Positions 1 to 8,963 of a stretch of 64,000 bases of DNA are shown in pieces. Below the pieces are notes generated by a model. The model ran no database searches, was not told where the DNA came from, and saw nothing but the letters and a program-made list of their open reading frames with translations. The DNA is taken from positions 1-64,000 of the forward strand of contig NZ_SOAL01000020.1 of the NCBI RefSeq assembly GCF_004364775.1. The letters are read 5' to 3'. Made by a program: the position numbers and the translations under genes. Positions within the stretch are counted from its first letter, which is position 1. Each line of letters begins with the position of its first letter. Source of the DNA: Comamonas sp. JUb58. GTDB taxonomy: Bacteria > Pseudomonadota > Gammaproteobacteria > Burkholderiales > Burkholderiaceae_C.

Positions 1-81
1 AAACAAACCTTGCGAACCGCCCTCTTTCGAGTCTGGCAGCTTTGCAAGGCATCGTGCTGTCGATAGACGCTATTGTATAGG

Positions 82-107
82 CGTTTTCCCGGGGCTCCAG
101 GAAAACG
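82..107. terminator. Hairpin at left edge, possible terminator
   Basis: Perfect 8-bp inverted repeat CGTTTTCC / GGAAAACG around a 10-nt loop, followed on the plus strand after a short gap by GTTTTTT (112-118). It lies just downstream of the gshB stop. On the minus strand it has no T-tract, so it fits better as the terminator of a plus-strand gene left of the window, or as a shared hairpin. Tentative. Confidence 0.3.
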
Positions 108-130
108 TCAGTGTTTTTTGCAGGCGTGTG

Positions 131-1084
131 TCAGACGGCTTCGGCAACGGCCTTTTCCAGCGCTTCGACGAACATGTCGCCGACCGGGAACCCGGCCTGC
201 TGTTCGATCTCCTGGAAGCAGGTGGGACTGGTCACATTGATCTCGGTGATGCGGTGGCCAATGATGTCCAGACCGATCAACAGCAAGCCACGTGGCGCCA
301 GGCGCGCGCCGATGTACTCGGCAATGGCACGGTCTTCCGGCTCCAGCGCCTGTGCCACACCCTTGCCGCCAGCGGCCAGGTTGCCACGCACCTCATTGCC
401 TTGCGGAATGCGCGCCAGGCAGAAAGGCACGGGCTGGCCGCCAATGATCAGCACGCGCTTGTCGCCCTTGGTGATTTCAGGCAGGTACTTCTGCACCATC
501 ACGCTTTGGGCGCCGTCGAGGTTCAGGGTTTCGATGATGCTGCCCAGGTTCATGCCATCGGCACCGACGCGGAAGATGCCCATGCCGCCCATGCCGTCCA
601 GCGGCTTGAGGATGATGTCCTTGTGCTCGGCATGGAAGTCGCGGATATCTTGGGCACTGCGGGTGACCAGGGTCACGGGCGCGTATTCGGCAAACTCCAT
701 CACCGCCAGCTTTTCGGGGTGGTCGCGCAATGCCGCTGGCTTGTTGAAGACCTTGGCGCCTTCGCGCTCTGCCTGGCCCAGCAAATGGGTGGCATAGAAG
801 TACTCGCTGTCGAAGGGCGGGTCCTTGCGCATGACGATGGCGTCAAACTCGGCCAGCTCGGCACGGCGGCCGGGTGCTTCGTCAAACCAGCGCGATTCGT
901 CGCCGGTCAGCACAATGTCGCGCACCTGGGCCGAGACCTTCTCGCCGCTGATCCAGCGGATATGCCGTGGCTCACAAACCGTGATGCGGTGGCCGCGCGC
1001 CTGGGCGCTGCGCATCATCGCGAAGGTACTGTCCTTGTAGATCTTGAAGGACTCAAGCGGATCGGCAACAAAGAGGATATGCAT
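131..1084 (-). CDS. gshB: Glutathione synthetase
   Basis: Cytoplasmic ATP-grasp enzyme joining gamma-glutamylcysteine and glycine, the second step of glutathione synthesis. The 317-aa length matches proteobacterial GshB. The N-terminal substrate domain begins MHILFVADPLESFKIYKDST and is followed by an ATP-grasp domain (about 125-310) with KPLDGMGGMGIFR (160-172), GDKRVLII (about 207), RIPQGNEVRGNLAAGGKG (225-242) and the metal-binding EINVTSPT (281-288). It is the last gene of the minus-strand run gshA-kup-benE-gshB. No good Shine-Dalgarno precedes the ATG at 1084, but conservation of the N-terminus supports this start. Confidence 0.95.
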   Translation of the reverse strand: MHILFVADPLESFKIYKDSTFAMMRSAQARGHRITVCEPRHIRWISGEKVSAQVRDIVLTGDESRWFDEAPGRRAELAEFDAIVMRKDPPFDSEYFYATHLLGQAEREGAKVFNKPAALRDHPEKLAVMEFAEYAPVTLVTRSAQDIRDFHAEHKDIILKPLDGMGGMGIFRVGADGMNLGSIIETLNLDGAQSVMVQKYLPEITKGDKRVLIIGGQPVPFCLARIPQGNEVRGNLAAGGKGVAQALEPEDRAIAEYIGARLAPRGLLLIGLDIIGHRITEINVTSPTCFQEIEQQAGFPVGDMFVEALEKAVAEAV

Positions 1085-1182
1085 GGTGTGGGTTGGCGGC
1101 CTGGTGGCCGCCCTGTGTATTCAATGGCCTTGCATGCCCACCAGTGGGATATGCAAGCAGAAACGGACAGAACTAGGCGCGC

Positions 1183-2364
1183 TCAAGCCGAGCGGCGCTT
1201 GCCGTAATGTTGCACAAAAAGCGCAAGGCTGCCTGCGACCACACCCCAAAAGGCCGATCCCACTCCGGCTATTGTTACGCCGCTCACCGCCACCAGGAAG
1301 GTGATCAGCGCCGCTTCCCGGTACTGCTCGCCTTGCAAGGCCGTATGCAGACCGCCGCCGATGGTTCCCAGCAGCGCAATGCCGGCGATCGCCACCACCA
1401 GCTCATGCGGGAATGCGGTCAGCAGGCCTGCAATGACGACACCGAACCAGCCAATCAACACATAGATGACGCCGCAGACCACGGCAGCGGCATAGCGCCT
1501 GGCCTTGTCGGGGTGGGATTCCGGCCCCATGCAGATCGCCGCCGTGATGGCCGCCAGATTGATGCCAAAAGCGCCAAAGGGTGCCAGCAGCAAGGTGGCC
1601 AGACCCGTCATCGTGATCAGCTTGGAGATGGGCAGGTCGTAGCCGGAGCCCCGGATGATGGCCACGCCGGGCAGGTTCTGCGAGGCCATGGTGACAACAA
1701 ACAGTGGCAGCGCCAGGCTGATGGCGGCCTGCCAGCTGAAGCTGGGCATGGTGAACACCGGCATCGTCAGCCCCGGCTGCACGGCAGACCACTGGATCTT
1801 GTGCTGCAGCAGCGCCACCACAATGCCAACGGCCAAGGTGAGCATGACCGCATAGCGCGGCAGCAGGCGCCGGCCCAGCAGGTAAGTAACCAGCATGGCC
1901 ACTACCAGCCAGGTATTGGTCTGCGCAGCGGCGAAGGCATCCAGGCCAAACCGGGTCAGCACACCAGCCAGCAGTGCCGAGGCGATGGCGATCGGGATGC
2001 GGTTCATCAGGCGCTCGAACCAGCCCGTCATGCCCACCACCGCAATCAATACGGCACTGATGATGAAGGCGCCAATGGCATCGCCCATGGCGAATGCGCC
2101 GGTGGCACCGGCCGTGGCCAGCACGGCCGCCCCGGGGGTGGACCAGGCCACCACCACGGGCTTGCGCAGCAGGATGCTGGGCACCCAGCAGCACAGGCCC
2201 ACACCAATGCCGAGCGACCAGACCCAGGATGAGACCTGCGCGGGCGTGGCGCCAAAGCTTTGCGCCGCCTGGAACACAATCGCGATGGAGCTGGTCAGGC
2301 CCACCAGCACCGTGACAAAGCCTGCGATGAGCGCCGATGCGCTCATGTCCTTGAAAAACCGCAT
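1183..2364 (-). CDS. benE: BenE-family benzoate/proton symporter
   Basis: Polytopic inner-membrane protein of 393 aa with about 11-12 hydrophobic helices and typical BenE motifs: an early GFVTVLVGLTSSIAIVFQAA helix, VAWSTPGAAVLA, and MASQNLPGVAIIRGSGY. The family imports benzoate or related aromatic acids with protons. I chose the ATG at 2364 (MRFFKDMSA), preceded by AAAGGG, over an upstream ATG at 2421 whose extra residues look non-native. There are no ben catabolic genes nearby; it sits between kup and gshB in the same orientation, so the true substrate is uncertain. Confidence 0.85.
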   Translation of the reverse strand: MRFFKDMSASALIAGFVTVLVGLTSSIAIVFQAAQSFGATPAQVSSWVWSLGIGVGLCCWVPSILLRKPVVVAWSTPGAAVLATAGATGAFAMGDAIGAFIISAVLIAVVGMTGWFERLMNRIPIAIASALLAGVLTRFGLDAFAAAQTNTWLVVAMLVTYLLGRRLLPRYAVMLTLAVGIVVALLQHKIQWSAVQPGLTMPVFTMPSFSWQAAISLALPLFVVTMASQNLPGVAIIRGSGYDLPISKLITMTGLATLLLAPFGAFGINLAAITAAICMGPESHPDKARRYAAAVVCGVIYVLIGWFGVVIAGLLTAFPHELVVAIAGIALLGTIGGGLHTALQGEQYREAALITFLVAVSGVTIAGVGSAFWGVVAGSLALFVQHYGKRRSA

Positions 2365-2433
2365 ACACCCTTTCGCGCCGCCACGGTGTTCGCTGGCTTG
2401 GGGTGCGCGCAGCGGATCCAAAGCCCTGGCTGG

Positions 2434-4329
2434 TTAAATTTCGATTTTGGAGCCCAGCTCCACCACGCTGTTGCTCGGCAACAGCAGGAACTCTGCCGCA
2501 CCTGCTGCATTGTGGTGCATCTGGGCAAACAACTTCTGCCGCCAAGGTGCCATGCCGGCGCTGGCCTTGTCCGTAGGCACAAACACATCGCGCGAGAGGA
2601 AGTAGCTGGTCACCATCTGCCCGGTATCGCAGCCATGGCCGCGCAGCTGGTGCAGCGCATTGGGCACATCCACATCGTTCTTGAAGCCGTAGTTCAGCTG
2701 AACGCGCCAGCAGTCGCCGCCCAGCGGCTCGATCACGGCACGCTTTTCCAGGCCGATCCAGGGCACCTCGTGGTAGACGATGTTGACGAACATGTTCTGC
2801 TCATGCAGCACCTTGTTGTGCTTGAGGTTGTGCAGCAAGGCCGTGGGCACCACATGGGCGTCGGATGTCAGGAACACCGCCGTGCCCGGCACCCGCGTGG
2901 GCGGCGCCTGCAGCACCATCTGCAGGAAGGACTGCAGATCGATGCCATCGGCATGCAGCTTTTCGTAGACCAGCTCGCGCCCGCGCTTCCAGGTCATCAT
3001 CACGACGAACAGGCACAGGCCAATGGCCAGCGGGAACCAGCCTCCATCAAACAGCTTGAGCAGGTTGGAGGCGAAGAAGGTGATATCGATGCAGAAGAAG
3101 AACACCGTCGGCGCCAGCGCCATCCAGAGCGCATATTTCCAGCCGTAGCGCAGCACAAAGAAGGTGAGCACCGTGGTGATGGTCATGTCCAGGGTCACCG
3201 CGATCCCGTAGGCCGCCGCCATATTGCTGCTGGACTTGAACAGGATCACCGCCAGAACAATGGTCAGGAACAGCGCCCAGTTCACGAACGGGATATAGAT
3301 CTGCCCGGTATCGCGCACGCTGGTGTGCAGGATCTGGATGCGCGGCAGGTAACCCAGCTGGATAACCTGCTTGGTGACGCTGAAGGCACCGGTGATCAGC
3401 GCCTGCGATGCAATCACCGTCGCCATCGTCGCCAGCAGCACCAGGGGCAGCAACGCCCAGCCGGGCGCCAGCATGAAGAAGGGGTTCTTCACCGCCTCGG
3501 CGTTCTCCAGCACCAGCGCGCCCTGGCCAAAGTAATTCAGCACCAGGGACGGCATCGCAATACTGAACCAGGCCAGGCGAATGGGCTTGCGGCCGAAATG
3601 GCCCATGTCGGCATACAAGGCCTCTGCACCAGTCACACAAAGGACCACAGCACCCAGAATGATGAAGCTGATGCCGGGATGGCGGCCGATGAAGCCCAGC
3701 GCATGGTGCGGGCTGAGCGCCCTCAGCACTTGCGGGTGGTCCACGATGTTCCAGATACCCAGGGCAGCAATGCAGAGGAACCAGACCACCATGATGGGGC
3801 CGAAGAACTTGCCGATGCCCGCCGTGCCCCGCTTTTGCACCCAGAACAGCAGCAGCAGGACCACCAGGGTGAGCGGAATCACCCAGGACTTGAAGCCGGG
3901 CGAGACCACCTCCAGGCCCTCAACCGCCGAGAGCACCGAGATAGCCGGCGTGATCACGCCATCGCCATAAAAGAGGCAGGTGCCGAAGATGCCGACCAGC
4001 ATCAGCACCGAGCGCAGTTTGGGTTTGTCTTTGACCGCTTGCGAGGCCAGCGCCAGCATGGCGATCAGCCCGCCTTCGCCGTTGTTGTCCGCCCGCAGCA
4101 CCAGGACCACATATTTGAGCGAGACGATCAGGGTCAGGGTCCAGAACAGGATGGACAGGACACCGTAGACATTGTCGTGGGTGAAAGGCACATGGCCGGA
4201 GCCGAACACCTCTTTGAGCGAGTACAGCACGCTGGTGCCGATATCGCCATACACCACCCCGATGGCGCCAAGCGTCAGCCCGGGCAGTGCAGATTTATTG
4301 TTGTGTTGCACATCAAGCCTTTGTGCCAT
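2434..4329 (-). CDS. kup: Kup low-affinity potassium transporter
   Basis: Inner-membrane K+/H+ symporter of the KUP/HAK/KT family, 631 aa, the usual length (E. coli 622). The N-terminal signature [20 protein letters not shown] (about 22-41) is diagnostic. About 12 transmembrane segments follow, then a soluble C-terminal tail of about 170 aa ending in [10 protein letters not shown]. It lies 141 bp downstream of gshA and 69 bp upstream of benE, all on the minus strand. A second K+ system (trkH, trkA) is found two genes upstream, so the run encodes two independent potassium uptake routes. Confidence 0.95.
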   Translation of the reverse strand: MAQRLDVQHNNKSALPGLTLGAIGVVYGDIGTSVLYSLKEVFGSGHVPFTHDNVYGVLSILFWTLTLIVSLKYVVLVLRADNNGEGGLIAMLALASQAVKDKPKLRSVLMLVGIFGTCLFYGDGVITPAISVLSAVEGLEVVSPGFKSWVIPLTLVVLLLLFWVQKRGTAGIGKFFGPIMVVWFLCIAALGIWNIVDHPQVLRALSPHHALGFIGRHPGISFIILGAVVLCVTGAEALYADMGHFGRKPIRLAWFSIAMPSLVLNYFGQGALVLENAEAVKNPFFMLAPGWALLPLVLLATMATVIASQALITGAFSVTKQVIQLGYLPRIQILHTSVRDTGQIYIPFVNWALFLTIVLAVILFKSSSNMAAAYGIAVTLDMTITTVLTFFVLRYGWKYALWMALAPTVFFFCIDITFFASNLLKLFDGGWFPLAIGLCLFVVMMTWKRGRELVYEKLHADGIDLQSFLQMVLQAPPTRVPGTAVFLTSDAHVVPTALLHNLKHNKVLHEQNMFVNIVYHEVPWIGLEKRAVIEPLGGDCWRVQLNYGFKNDVDVPNALHQLRGHGCDTGQMVTSYFLSRDVFVPTDKASAGMAPWRQKLFAQMHHNAAGAAEFLLLPSNSVVELGSKIEI

Positions 4330-4470
4330 GCCGCATCAGGCATGCTTGTAGTGGATTGGTTTGCATTGTGCGCCTGTTGTTGCGCCCGCAGTGAGGCCGC
4401 GCATCCGGACAAGCCCGAATGGCGGATCAGCAGCGAGCGAATCAGAAGTTGCAGGAGAGCCGCAATCGGC

Positions 4471-5760
4471 TCAGTCGTAGATTTCGGCGTCCGGATCGGT
4501 CGCCTCCAGCTCATAGCTGGCCGCCAGCATCGCCAGGCGCGCCACCACACCATACATATAGAAGCGGTTGGGCGCGCTGGCCCCGACCGAGTCGCCCGGC
4601 GAGATACCGTGCTCGAACGACAGCGGGATGAAATGCGCGCCCGGCACATTGAGGTTGTCCTCGGCGCCCTTGTCGGAGTGGGCGCGGTAGTAGCCGCCCA
4701 CCACATAGCGGTCAATCATGTAGACCACCGGCTCGGCCGCTTCCTTGTCCATGCGCTCCACGGTCTGCACACCCTCCTGGATGATCATGTCATGGACCTG
4801 CTGGCCGTCCTTGACCAGCGACATCTGGTTCTTGGTCTTGACCGACAGCTGACGCAGCTCCTTGGCGTCATGCACGCTCATCACGCCCATGCCATAGGTG
4901 CCGTTGTCCGCCTTGACGACGACAAAGGGCGTTTCCTTGATGCCGTATTCCTTGTATTTTCGGCGCACCTTGGTCAGCATCACGTCGACATCTTCACGCA
5001 ACTCATCGAGTGCATGCTCGCTGCCATCGGTGAAGTCTACGCCCTTGCGGCTGCTGAACATGGGGTTGATCAGCCAGGGGTCGATCCCCATCAGCTTGCC
5101 AAAGCGCTTGGCCACCTCTTCGTAGCTTTGGAAATGGCGGCTCTTGCGGCGCACGCTCCAGCCCGCATGCAGCGGCGGCAGCACAAACTGCTCGTAGACC
5201 TCTTCCAGAATGCCGGGCGCGCCAGTGGACAGGTCGTTGTTCAGCAAGATGGTGCAGGGGTCGAAATACTTCAGGCCCACACGGCGGCCATGGCGCAGCG
5301 CCGGCTCAATCACCAGCTCCTTATTGCCGACCTTGAGCTTGATGGTCTCCTTGACCTCCGGGTCGATCGAGCCGATGCGCACATTCAGGCCCGCCATCGA
5401 GAAGATGTGCTGCAGCTGCACCAGGTTGGCCAGGTACTGGGGGTTGCGCGTCTGGTTCTCGGGAATGATCAGCAGGTTGCGCGCCTCGGGGCAGATCTTT
5501 TCAATCGCAGCCATTGCCGATTGCACGGCCAGCGGCACCATCTCTGGCGTCAGGTTGTTCCAACCGCCGGGGAACAGATTGGTATCAACCGGTGCGAGCT
5601 TGAAGCCGGCATTGCGGATATCCACCGACGAATAGAGCGGAGGCGTGTGCTCCATCCACTCAAGACGGAACCAGCGCTCGATCGCGGGCATGGCATCGAG
5701 CATGCGCTGTTCCAATTCGTTGATGGGCCCCGTTAGGGCTGTTATGAGATTCGGGACCAT
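4471..5760 (-). CDS. gshA: Glutamate-cysteine ligase, proteobacterial ferrooxidans type
   Basis: First enzyme of glutathione synthesis (ATP-dependent joining of L-glutamate and L-cysteine). At 429 aa it resembles the GshA type found in many beta-proteobacteria and acidithiobacilli rather than the E. coli type (518 aa). Recognisable stretches are PVDTNLFPGGWNNL (57-70), LLIIPENQTRNPQY, HGRRVGLKYFDPCTILLNND and KADNGTYGMGVMSVHD, the last resembling an ATP-binding loop. The ATG at 5760 gives the conserved N-terminus. A six-bp hairpin (4457-4472) overlaps the stop codon but has no T-run. Confidence 0.9.
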   Translation of the reverse strand: MVPNLITALTGPINELEQRMLDAMPAIERWFRLEWMEHTPPLYSSVDIRNAGFKLAPVDTNLFPGGWNNLTPEMVPLAVQSAMAAIEKICPEARNLLIIPENQTRNPQYLANLVQLQHIFSMAGLNVRIGSIDPEVKETIKLKVGNKELVIEPALRHGRRVGLKYFDPCTILLNNDLSTGAPGILEEVYEQFVLPPLHAGWSVRRKSRHFQSYEEVAKRFGKLMGIDPWLINPMFSSRKGVDFTDGSEHALDELREDVDVMLTKVRRKYKEYGIKETPFVVVKADNGTYGMGVMSVHDAKELRQLSVKTKNQMSLVKDGQQVHDMIIQEGVQTVERMDKEAAEPVVYMIDRYVVGGYYRAHSDKGAEDNLNVPGAHFIPLSFEHGISPGDSVGASAPNRFYMYGVVARLAMLAASYELEATDPDAEIYD

Positions 5761-5796
5761 AAATGAATACTGTTTGAGGGCTCAAAAAAAACGAGC

Positions 5797-5820
5797 AAAA
5801 AACAATTGAGTACCAATTGT
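5797..5820 (-). terminator. Weak terminator-like hairpin between trkH and gshA
   Basis: On the minus strand ACAATTG-GTACT-CAATTGT forms a 7-bp AT-rich stem followed directly by TTTTTT. It lies downstream of the trkH stop (5877) and upstream of the gshA start (5760), so it may separate the trk and gsh transcripts. Low stem stability makes it uncertain. Confidence 0.4.
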
Positions 5821-5876
5821 AGAGAGTTGAGGGCCAAAGTCACCAGAACTTTGCAGCCGCTCCACCTAGCAAGCCC

Positions 5877-7343
5877 TCACCTTCGCCAGAAAGCCGGCGT
5901 CAACAGGGCCAGAAAGCTGAGGATCTCCAGCCGGCCCATCAGCATGCCCAAGGTGGTCACGCTCAGCTGGAAGCTGGTCAGGCCGGCAAAATTGTTGCTG
6001 GGGCCCAGATCGCCCCAGCCTACACCGGCACAGTTCACGCTGGCAAGCACGGCGCCCAGCGCGTTCTGCAAATCCATGTCGGTGAACAGCAAGGCCATGG
6101 TCAGCACCGCAATGGTGGCGCAGTACACCAGCATGAAGGCCAGCACCGAGAAGATCACCCGCTCATCCACCGCCAGGCCGCCCACCGTCACCGGCTGCAC
6201 CGCATTGGGGTGCACCAGGCGGCGCATTTCGCGCCGGGTTTGCTTGAGCAGCAGCAGCATGCGGATCATCTTGATACCGCCACCGGTCGAGCCCGCACTG
6301 GTGGCCACGCCCGACAGCAGCAGCATGAAGACCGGCGCAAAAGGCGGCCACAGCCCAAAATCGACGGCCGCATAGCCGGTGGTGGTGGCCACCGATACCG
6401 TATGGAAAACACCCATTCGCAGCGATTCCAACGGGCCATACACGCCCTTGAACCACAGCAGTGCCGCCACCAGCAGGCCACCACCCAGCAAGGTACCAAT
6501 GGTGGCGCGGAACTCCGGCTGCCGGTACAGCACCCAGACATTGCGCTTGCGGATGGCCACAAAATACAGCGCGAAGTTGCAGCTGGCCAGCAGCATGAAG
6601 ACGGTGCAGATGCCCTCGATCAGCGGTGAATTGAAATAGGCAAAGCTGGCGTCATGGGGGGTGAGGCCGCCCAGACTTACCGTGGTGAACATGACCATCA
6701 CCGCATCCAGCGGCGTCATGCCGGCCAGCCAGTAGGCCAGCGCGCAAAGCACGGAGAACAGGCCGTACACGCCCCACAGCCCCTTAGCGGTTTCGGCCAT
6801 GCGCGGCGTGAGCTTGGTGTCCTTCACCGGGCCGGCGGCCTCGGCACGAAAGAGCTGGCTACCGCCCATGCCGATCATCGGCAGGATGGCCACGGCCAGA
6901 ATCAGGATGCCCATGCCGCCCATCCACTGCAGAAAGGTGCGCCAGATGTTGAGCGACACCGGCAAGGTATCCACATGGTTGAGCACGGTGGAGCCGGTGG
7001 TCGTGAGGCCCGAGACCGCTTCAAAATAGGCATGCTGCCAACTCAGCGCCCGGTCGATGCGCTCAAAGCCCAGGTAGAGTGGCAGCGCCGCAAACAGCGG
7101 GAACACCATCCAGACAAAGGCGACCAGCATGATGCCGTGGCGCGCCTGCAGCTCGCGCTGCTCATGCCGCGCCATCCACCACAGCACCGTGCCGCAGGCC
7201 CAGGTGATGCCCATGGTCAGCGGGTAGACGCCAAACACCCCATCGTCCGTCCACAGCGAGGAGATCGCGGGCACGGCCATCGTGCCGCCAAACATCAGCA
7301 GCAAAATGCCCAATACGCGCAGCACGGGTCGAAGATCAGTCAT
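5877..7343 (-). CDS. trkH: Trk potassium uptake channel subunit TrkH
   Basis: Membrane pore of the Trk K+ uptake system, 488 aa (E. coli TrkH 483). The four pore-loop repeats are visible: TTTGST (114-119), TVSLGGLTPHD (about 225), VATTTGYAAVDF (about 316) and VNCAGVGWGDLGPS (about 437). In this superfamily the glycines of these loops line the selectivity filter. The gene follows trkA by 9 bp on the same strand, so the channel and its nucleotide-binding gate are co-transcribed. Confidence 0.95.
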   Translation of the reverse strand: MTDLRPVLRVLGILLLMFGGTMAVPAISSLWTDDGVFGVYPLTMGITWACGTVLWWMARHEQRELQARHGIMLVAFVWMVFPLFAALPLYLGFERIDRALSWQHAYFEAVSGLTTTGSTVLNHVDTLPVSLNIWRTFLQWMGGMGILILAVAILPMIGMGGSQLFRAEAAGPVKDTKLTPRMAETAKGLWGVYGLFSVLCALAYWLAGMTPLDAVMVMFTTVSLGGLTPHDASFAYFNSPLIEGICTVFMLLASCNFALYFVAIRKRNVWVLYRQPEFRATIGTLLGGGLLVAALLWFKGVYGPLESLRMGVFHTVSVATTTGYAAVDFGLWPPFAPVFMLLLSGVATSAGSTGGGIKMIRMLLLLKQTRREMRRLVHPNAVQPVTVGGLAVDERVIFSVLAFMLVYCATIAVLTMALLFTDMDLQNALGAVLASVNCAGVGWGDLGPSNNFAGLTSFQLSVTTLGMLMGRLEILSFLALLTPAFWRR

Positions 7344-7352
7344 CGGCCGGGC

Positions 7353-8843
7353 CTAGAAAAAGGTCACCCCGACACGGAACAGGGCCTCGACCTCATGCAC
7401 CAGGCGCTTGTTCGGCAAGAAGAGAATGACATGGTCATTGCTCTGGATGATGGTGCCGCTGGTGGGCACGATCACCTCCACCTTCTCGTCATCGCGTTCG
7501 TCTTCATCACGCTCGGCCGTCTCGCTGCCATTGGTGTTGCGCGCATCGGGCTCGGGCAGGCCGCGCACGATCATGCCGATGTGCACATCGCGCGGCAGGC
7601 GCAGGCTGCCCACGCGCCGGCCCACGGCCCGCGAGGTCTTGGCGTCGCCGCGCGCCACAATCTCGATCGCCTCGGCCACGCCACGGCGCAGGCTGTGCAC
7701 GGCCTGCACATCGCCCTGGCGCACATAGGCCAGCAACTCACCCAGGGTGGCCTGGGCGGGCGACAGCGCAATATCAATCTGCGTGCCATGCATCAGGTCG
7801 GCATAGGTGCGGCGGTTGATCAGCGCCAGCACCCGGGTTGCGCCCAGCTTCTTGGCCAGCAGGCAGGACATGATGTTGTCTTCGTCGTCATCGGTGATGG
7901 CCACGAACAGGTCCACATCCTCGACGTTCTCGTTCTCCATCAAGGTCTCGTCGGTCGCATCGCCCTTGAGCACCAGCACATCGGACGGCAGGCGCGAGGC
8001 CAGATAGACGCAGCGGTCCTCGCTTTTCTCGATGATCTTGACCTGGAAACGCCGCGATTCCTTGGTCAGCGCGCGCGCCAGGCGCATGCCTACGCGGCCG
8101 CCGCCGGCCACCATCACGCGGCGCACCACCTCGGCCTGTTCACCCACCTGGCGGTTGAAGGCCGCCAGCACATCGCCCAGCTGCTCCTTGTCCGACAGCA
8201 CAAACACCTCGTCGCCCGGCTCGATGCGGGTGCTGCCCTCGGTGGGCACCAGGCGGTCGGCCTCATGGTGAAAGCGGCGGTACACGCCCACCACACGCAC
8301 CGTGCCATGGGGCAGGTTCTGGCGCACATCGGCCACGCTCAAGCCCACCACCGGCGCGCCGCCGCGCGCACGCACCGATGCCAGCGCCACATGGCCCTGG
8401 GCAAATTCGCGCACCTGCAGCGCCTCGGGGTAGGTCACCAGCTTGCCGATGTAGCCCATCAGCGCTTCTTCGGGGCAGAAGGCATGCGTCACCCCAAAGC
8501 CGGTGTCGGACAGCAGCTCGGCATGGCTTTTGAGCGCCACCGAGCGCACGCGCACGATGCGGGTGGGGATGTTGAACAGCACCTGCGCGATCTTGCAGGC
8601 GGTCAGATTGGTTTCGTCCTGGGAGGTGCAGGCGATCAGCATGTCCGTGTCCGCCGCACCGGCCTCGGCCAGCACTTCGGGGCTGATGCCATTGCCCACG
8701 ACGCCGCGCAGATCGAAGCGGCCTTCGAGATCGCGCAGGCGCACACCATCCGTGTCGACCACGGTGATGTCGTTTTTTTCACTCAGCAAGCTCTCGGCGA
8801 CACTCTCGCCCACGCGGCCTGCGCCGAGGATCAGAATTTTCAT
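7353..8843 (-). CDS. trkA: Trk system regulatory subunit TrkA with acidic insertion
   Basis: Cytoplasmic NAD(H)-binding gating subunit of the Trk channel. Two RCK modules are present: the first Rossmann motif GAGRVGES (7-14) and the second GGGRVGMRL (about 238-246), each followed by a TrkA-C domain. At 496 aa it is nearly 40 residues longer than E. coli TrkA (458). Much of the excess is a charged insertion near residues 435-463 in the last TrkA-C domain (DARNTNGSETAERDEDERDD, about bases 7470-7560), between MIVRG and SGTIIQSNDHVILF. First gene of the trkA-trkH pair. Confidence 0.95.
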   Translation of the reverse strand: MKILILGAGRVGESVAESLLSEKNDITVVDTDGVRLRDLEGRFDLRGVVGNGISPEVLAEAGAADTDMLIACTSQDETNLTACKIAQVLFNIPTRIVRVRSVALKSHAELLSDTGFGVTHAFCPEEALMGYIGKLVTYPEALQVREFAQGHVALASVRARGGAPVVGLSVADVRQNLPHGTVRVVGVYRRFHHEADRLVPTEGSTRIEPGDEVFVLSDKEQLGDVLAAFNRQVGEQAEVVRRVMVAGGGRVGMRLARALTKESRRFQVKIIEKSEDRCVYLASRLPSDVLVLKGDATDETLMENENVEDVDLFVAITDDDEDNIMSCLLAKKLGATRVLALINRRTYADLMHGTQIDIALSPAQATLGELLAYVRQGDVQAVHSLRRGVAEAIEIVARGDAKTSRAVGRRVGSLRLPRDVHIGMIVRGLPEPDARNTNGSETAERDEDERDDEKVEVIVPTSGTIIQSNDHVILFLPNKRLVHEVEALFRVGVTFF

Positions 8844-8856
8844 ATCATGAGGCGCC

Positions 8857-8874
8857 AGCCGCTAGGGAGCGGCT
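8857..8874 (-). other. Stem-loop in trkA leader
   Basis: Perfect 7-bp inverted repeat AGCCGCT-AGGG-AGCGGCT ending 14 bp upstream of the trkA ATG (8843). It would fold in the trkA 5' untranslated RNA or form a DNA palindrome near the promoter. Function unknown. Confidence 0.35.
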
Positions 8875-8931
8875 TGGCATGGCCGCATCATAACGTGGGC
8901 GGGAGGCGGCCGGTCTGCAAAGATCGGCGCC

Positions 8932-8954
8932 CGGCCAGCCGCAGTGGCTGGCCG
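8932..8954 (-). terminator. Hairpin downstream of proA
   Basis: Nine-bp inverted repeat CGGCCAGCC-GCAGT-GGCTGGCCG just past the proA stop (8964) on the minus strand. It lacks a following T-tract, so it may stabilise the mRNA end rather than terminate by itself. Confidence 0.35.
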
Positions 8955-8963
8955 CTACCGGGC

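Noticed and set aside
2260..5736. Very long plus-strand open frame (1158 codons) opposite kup and gshA
   Set aside because: Antisense shadow of real genes in GC-rich DNA: composition is His/Gln/Arg-rich, with no domain, while the minus strand encodes clear Kup and GshA.
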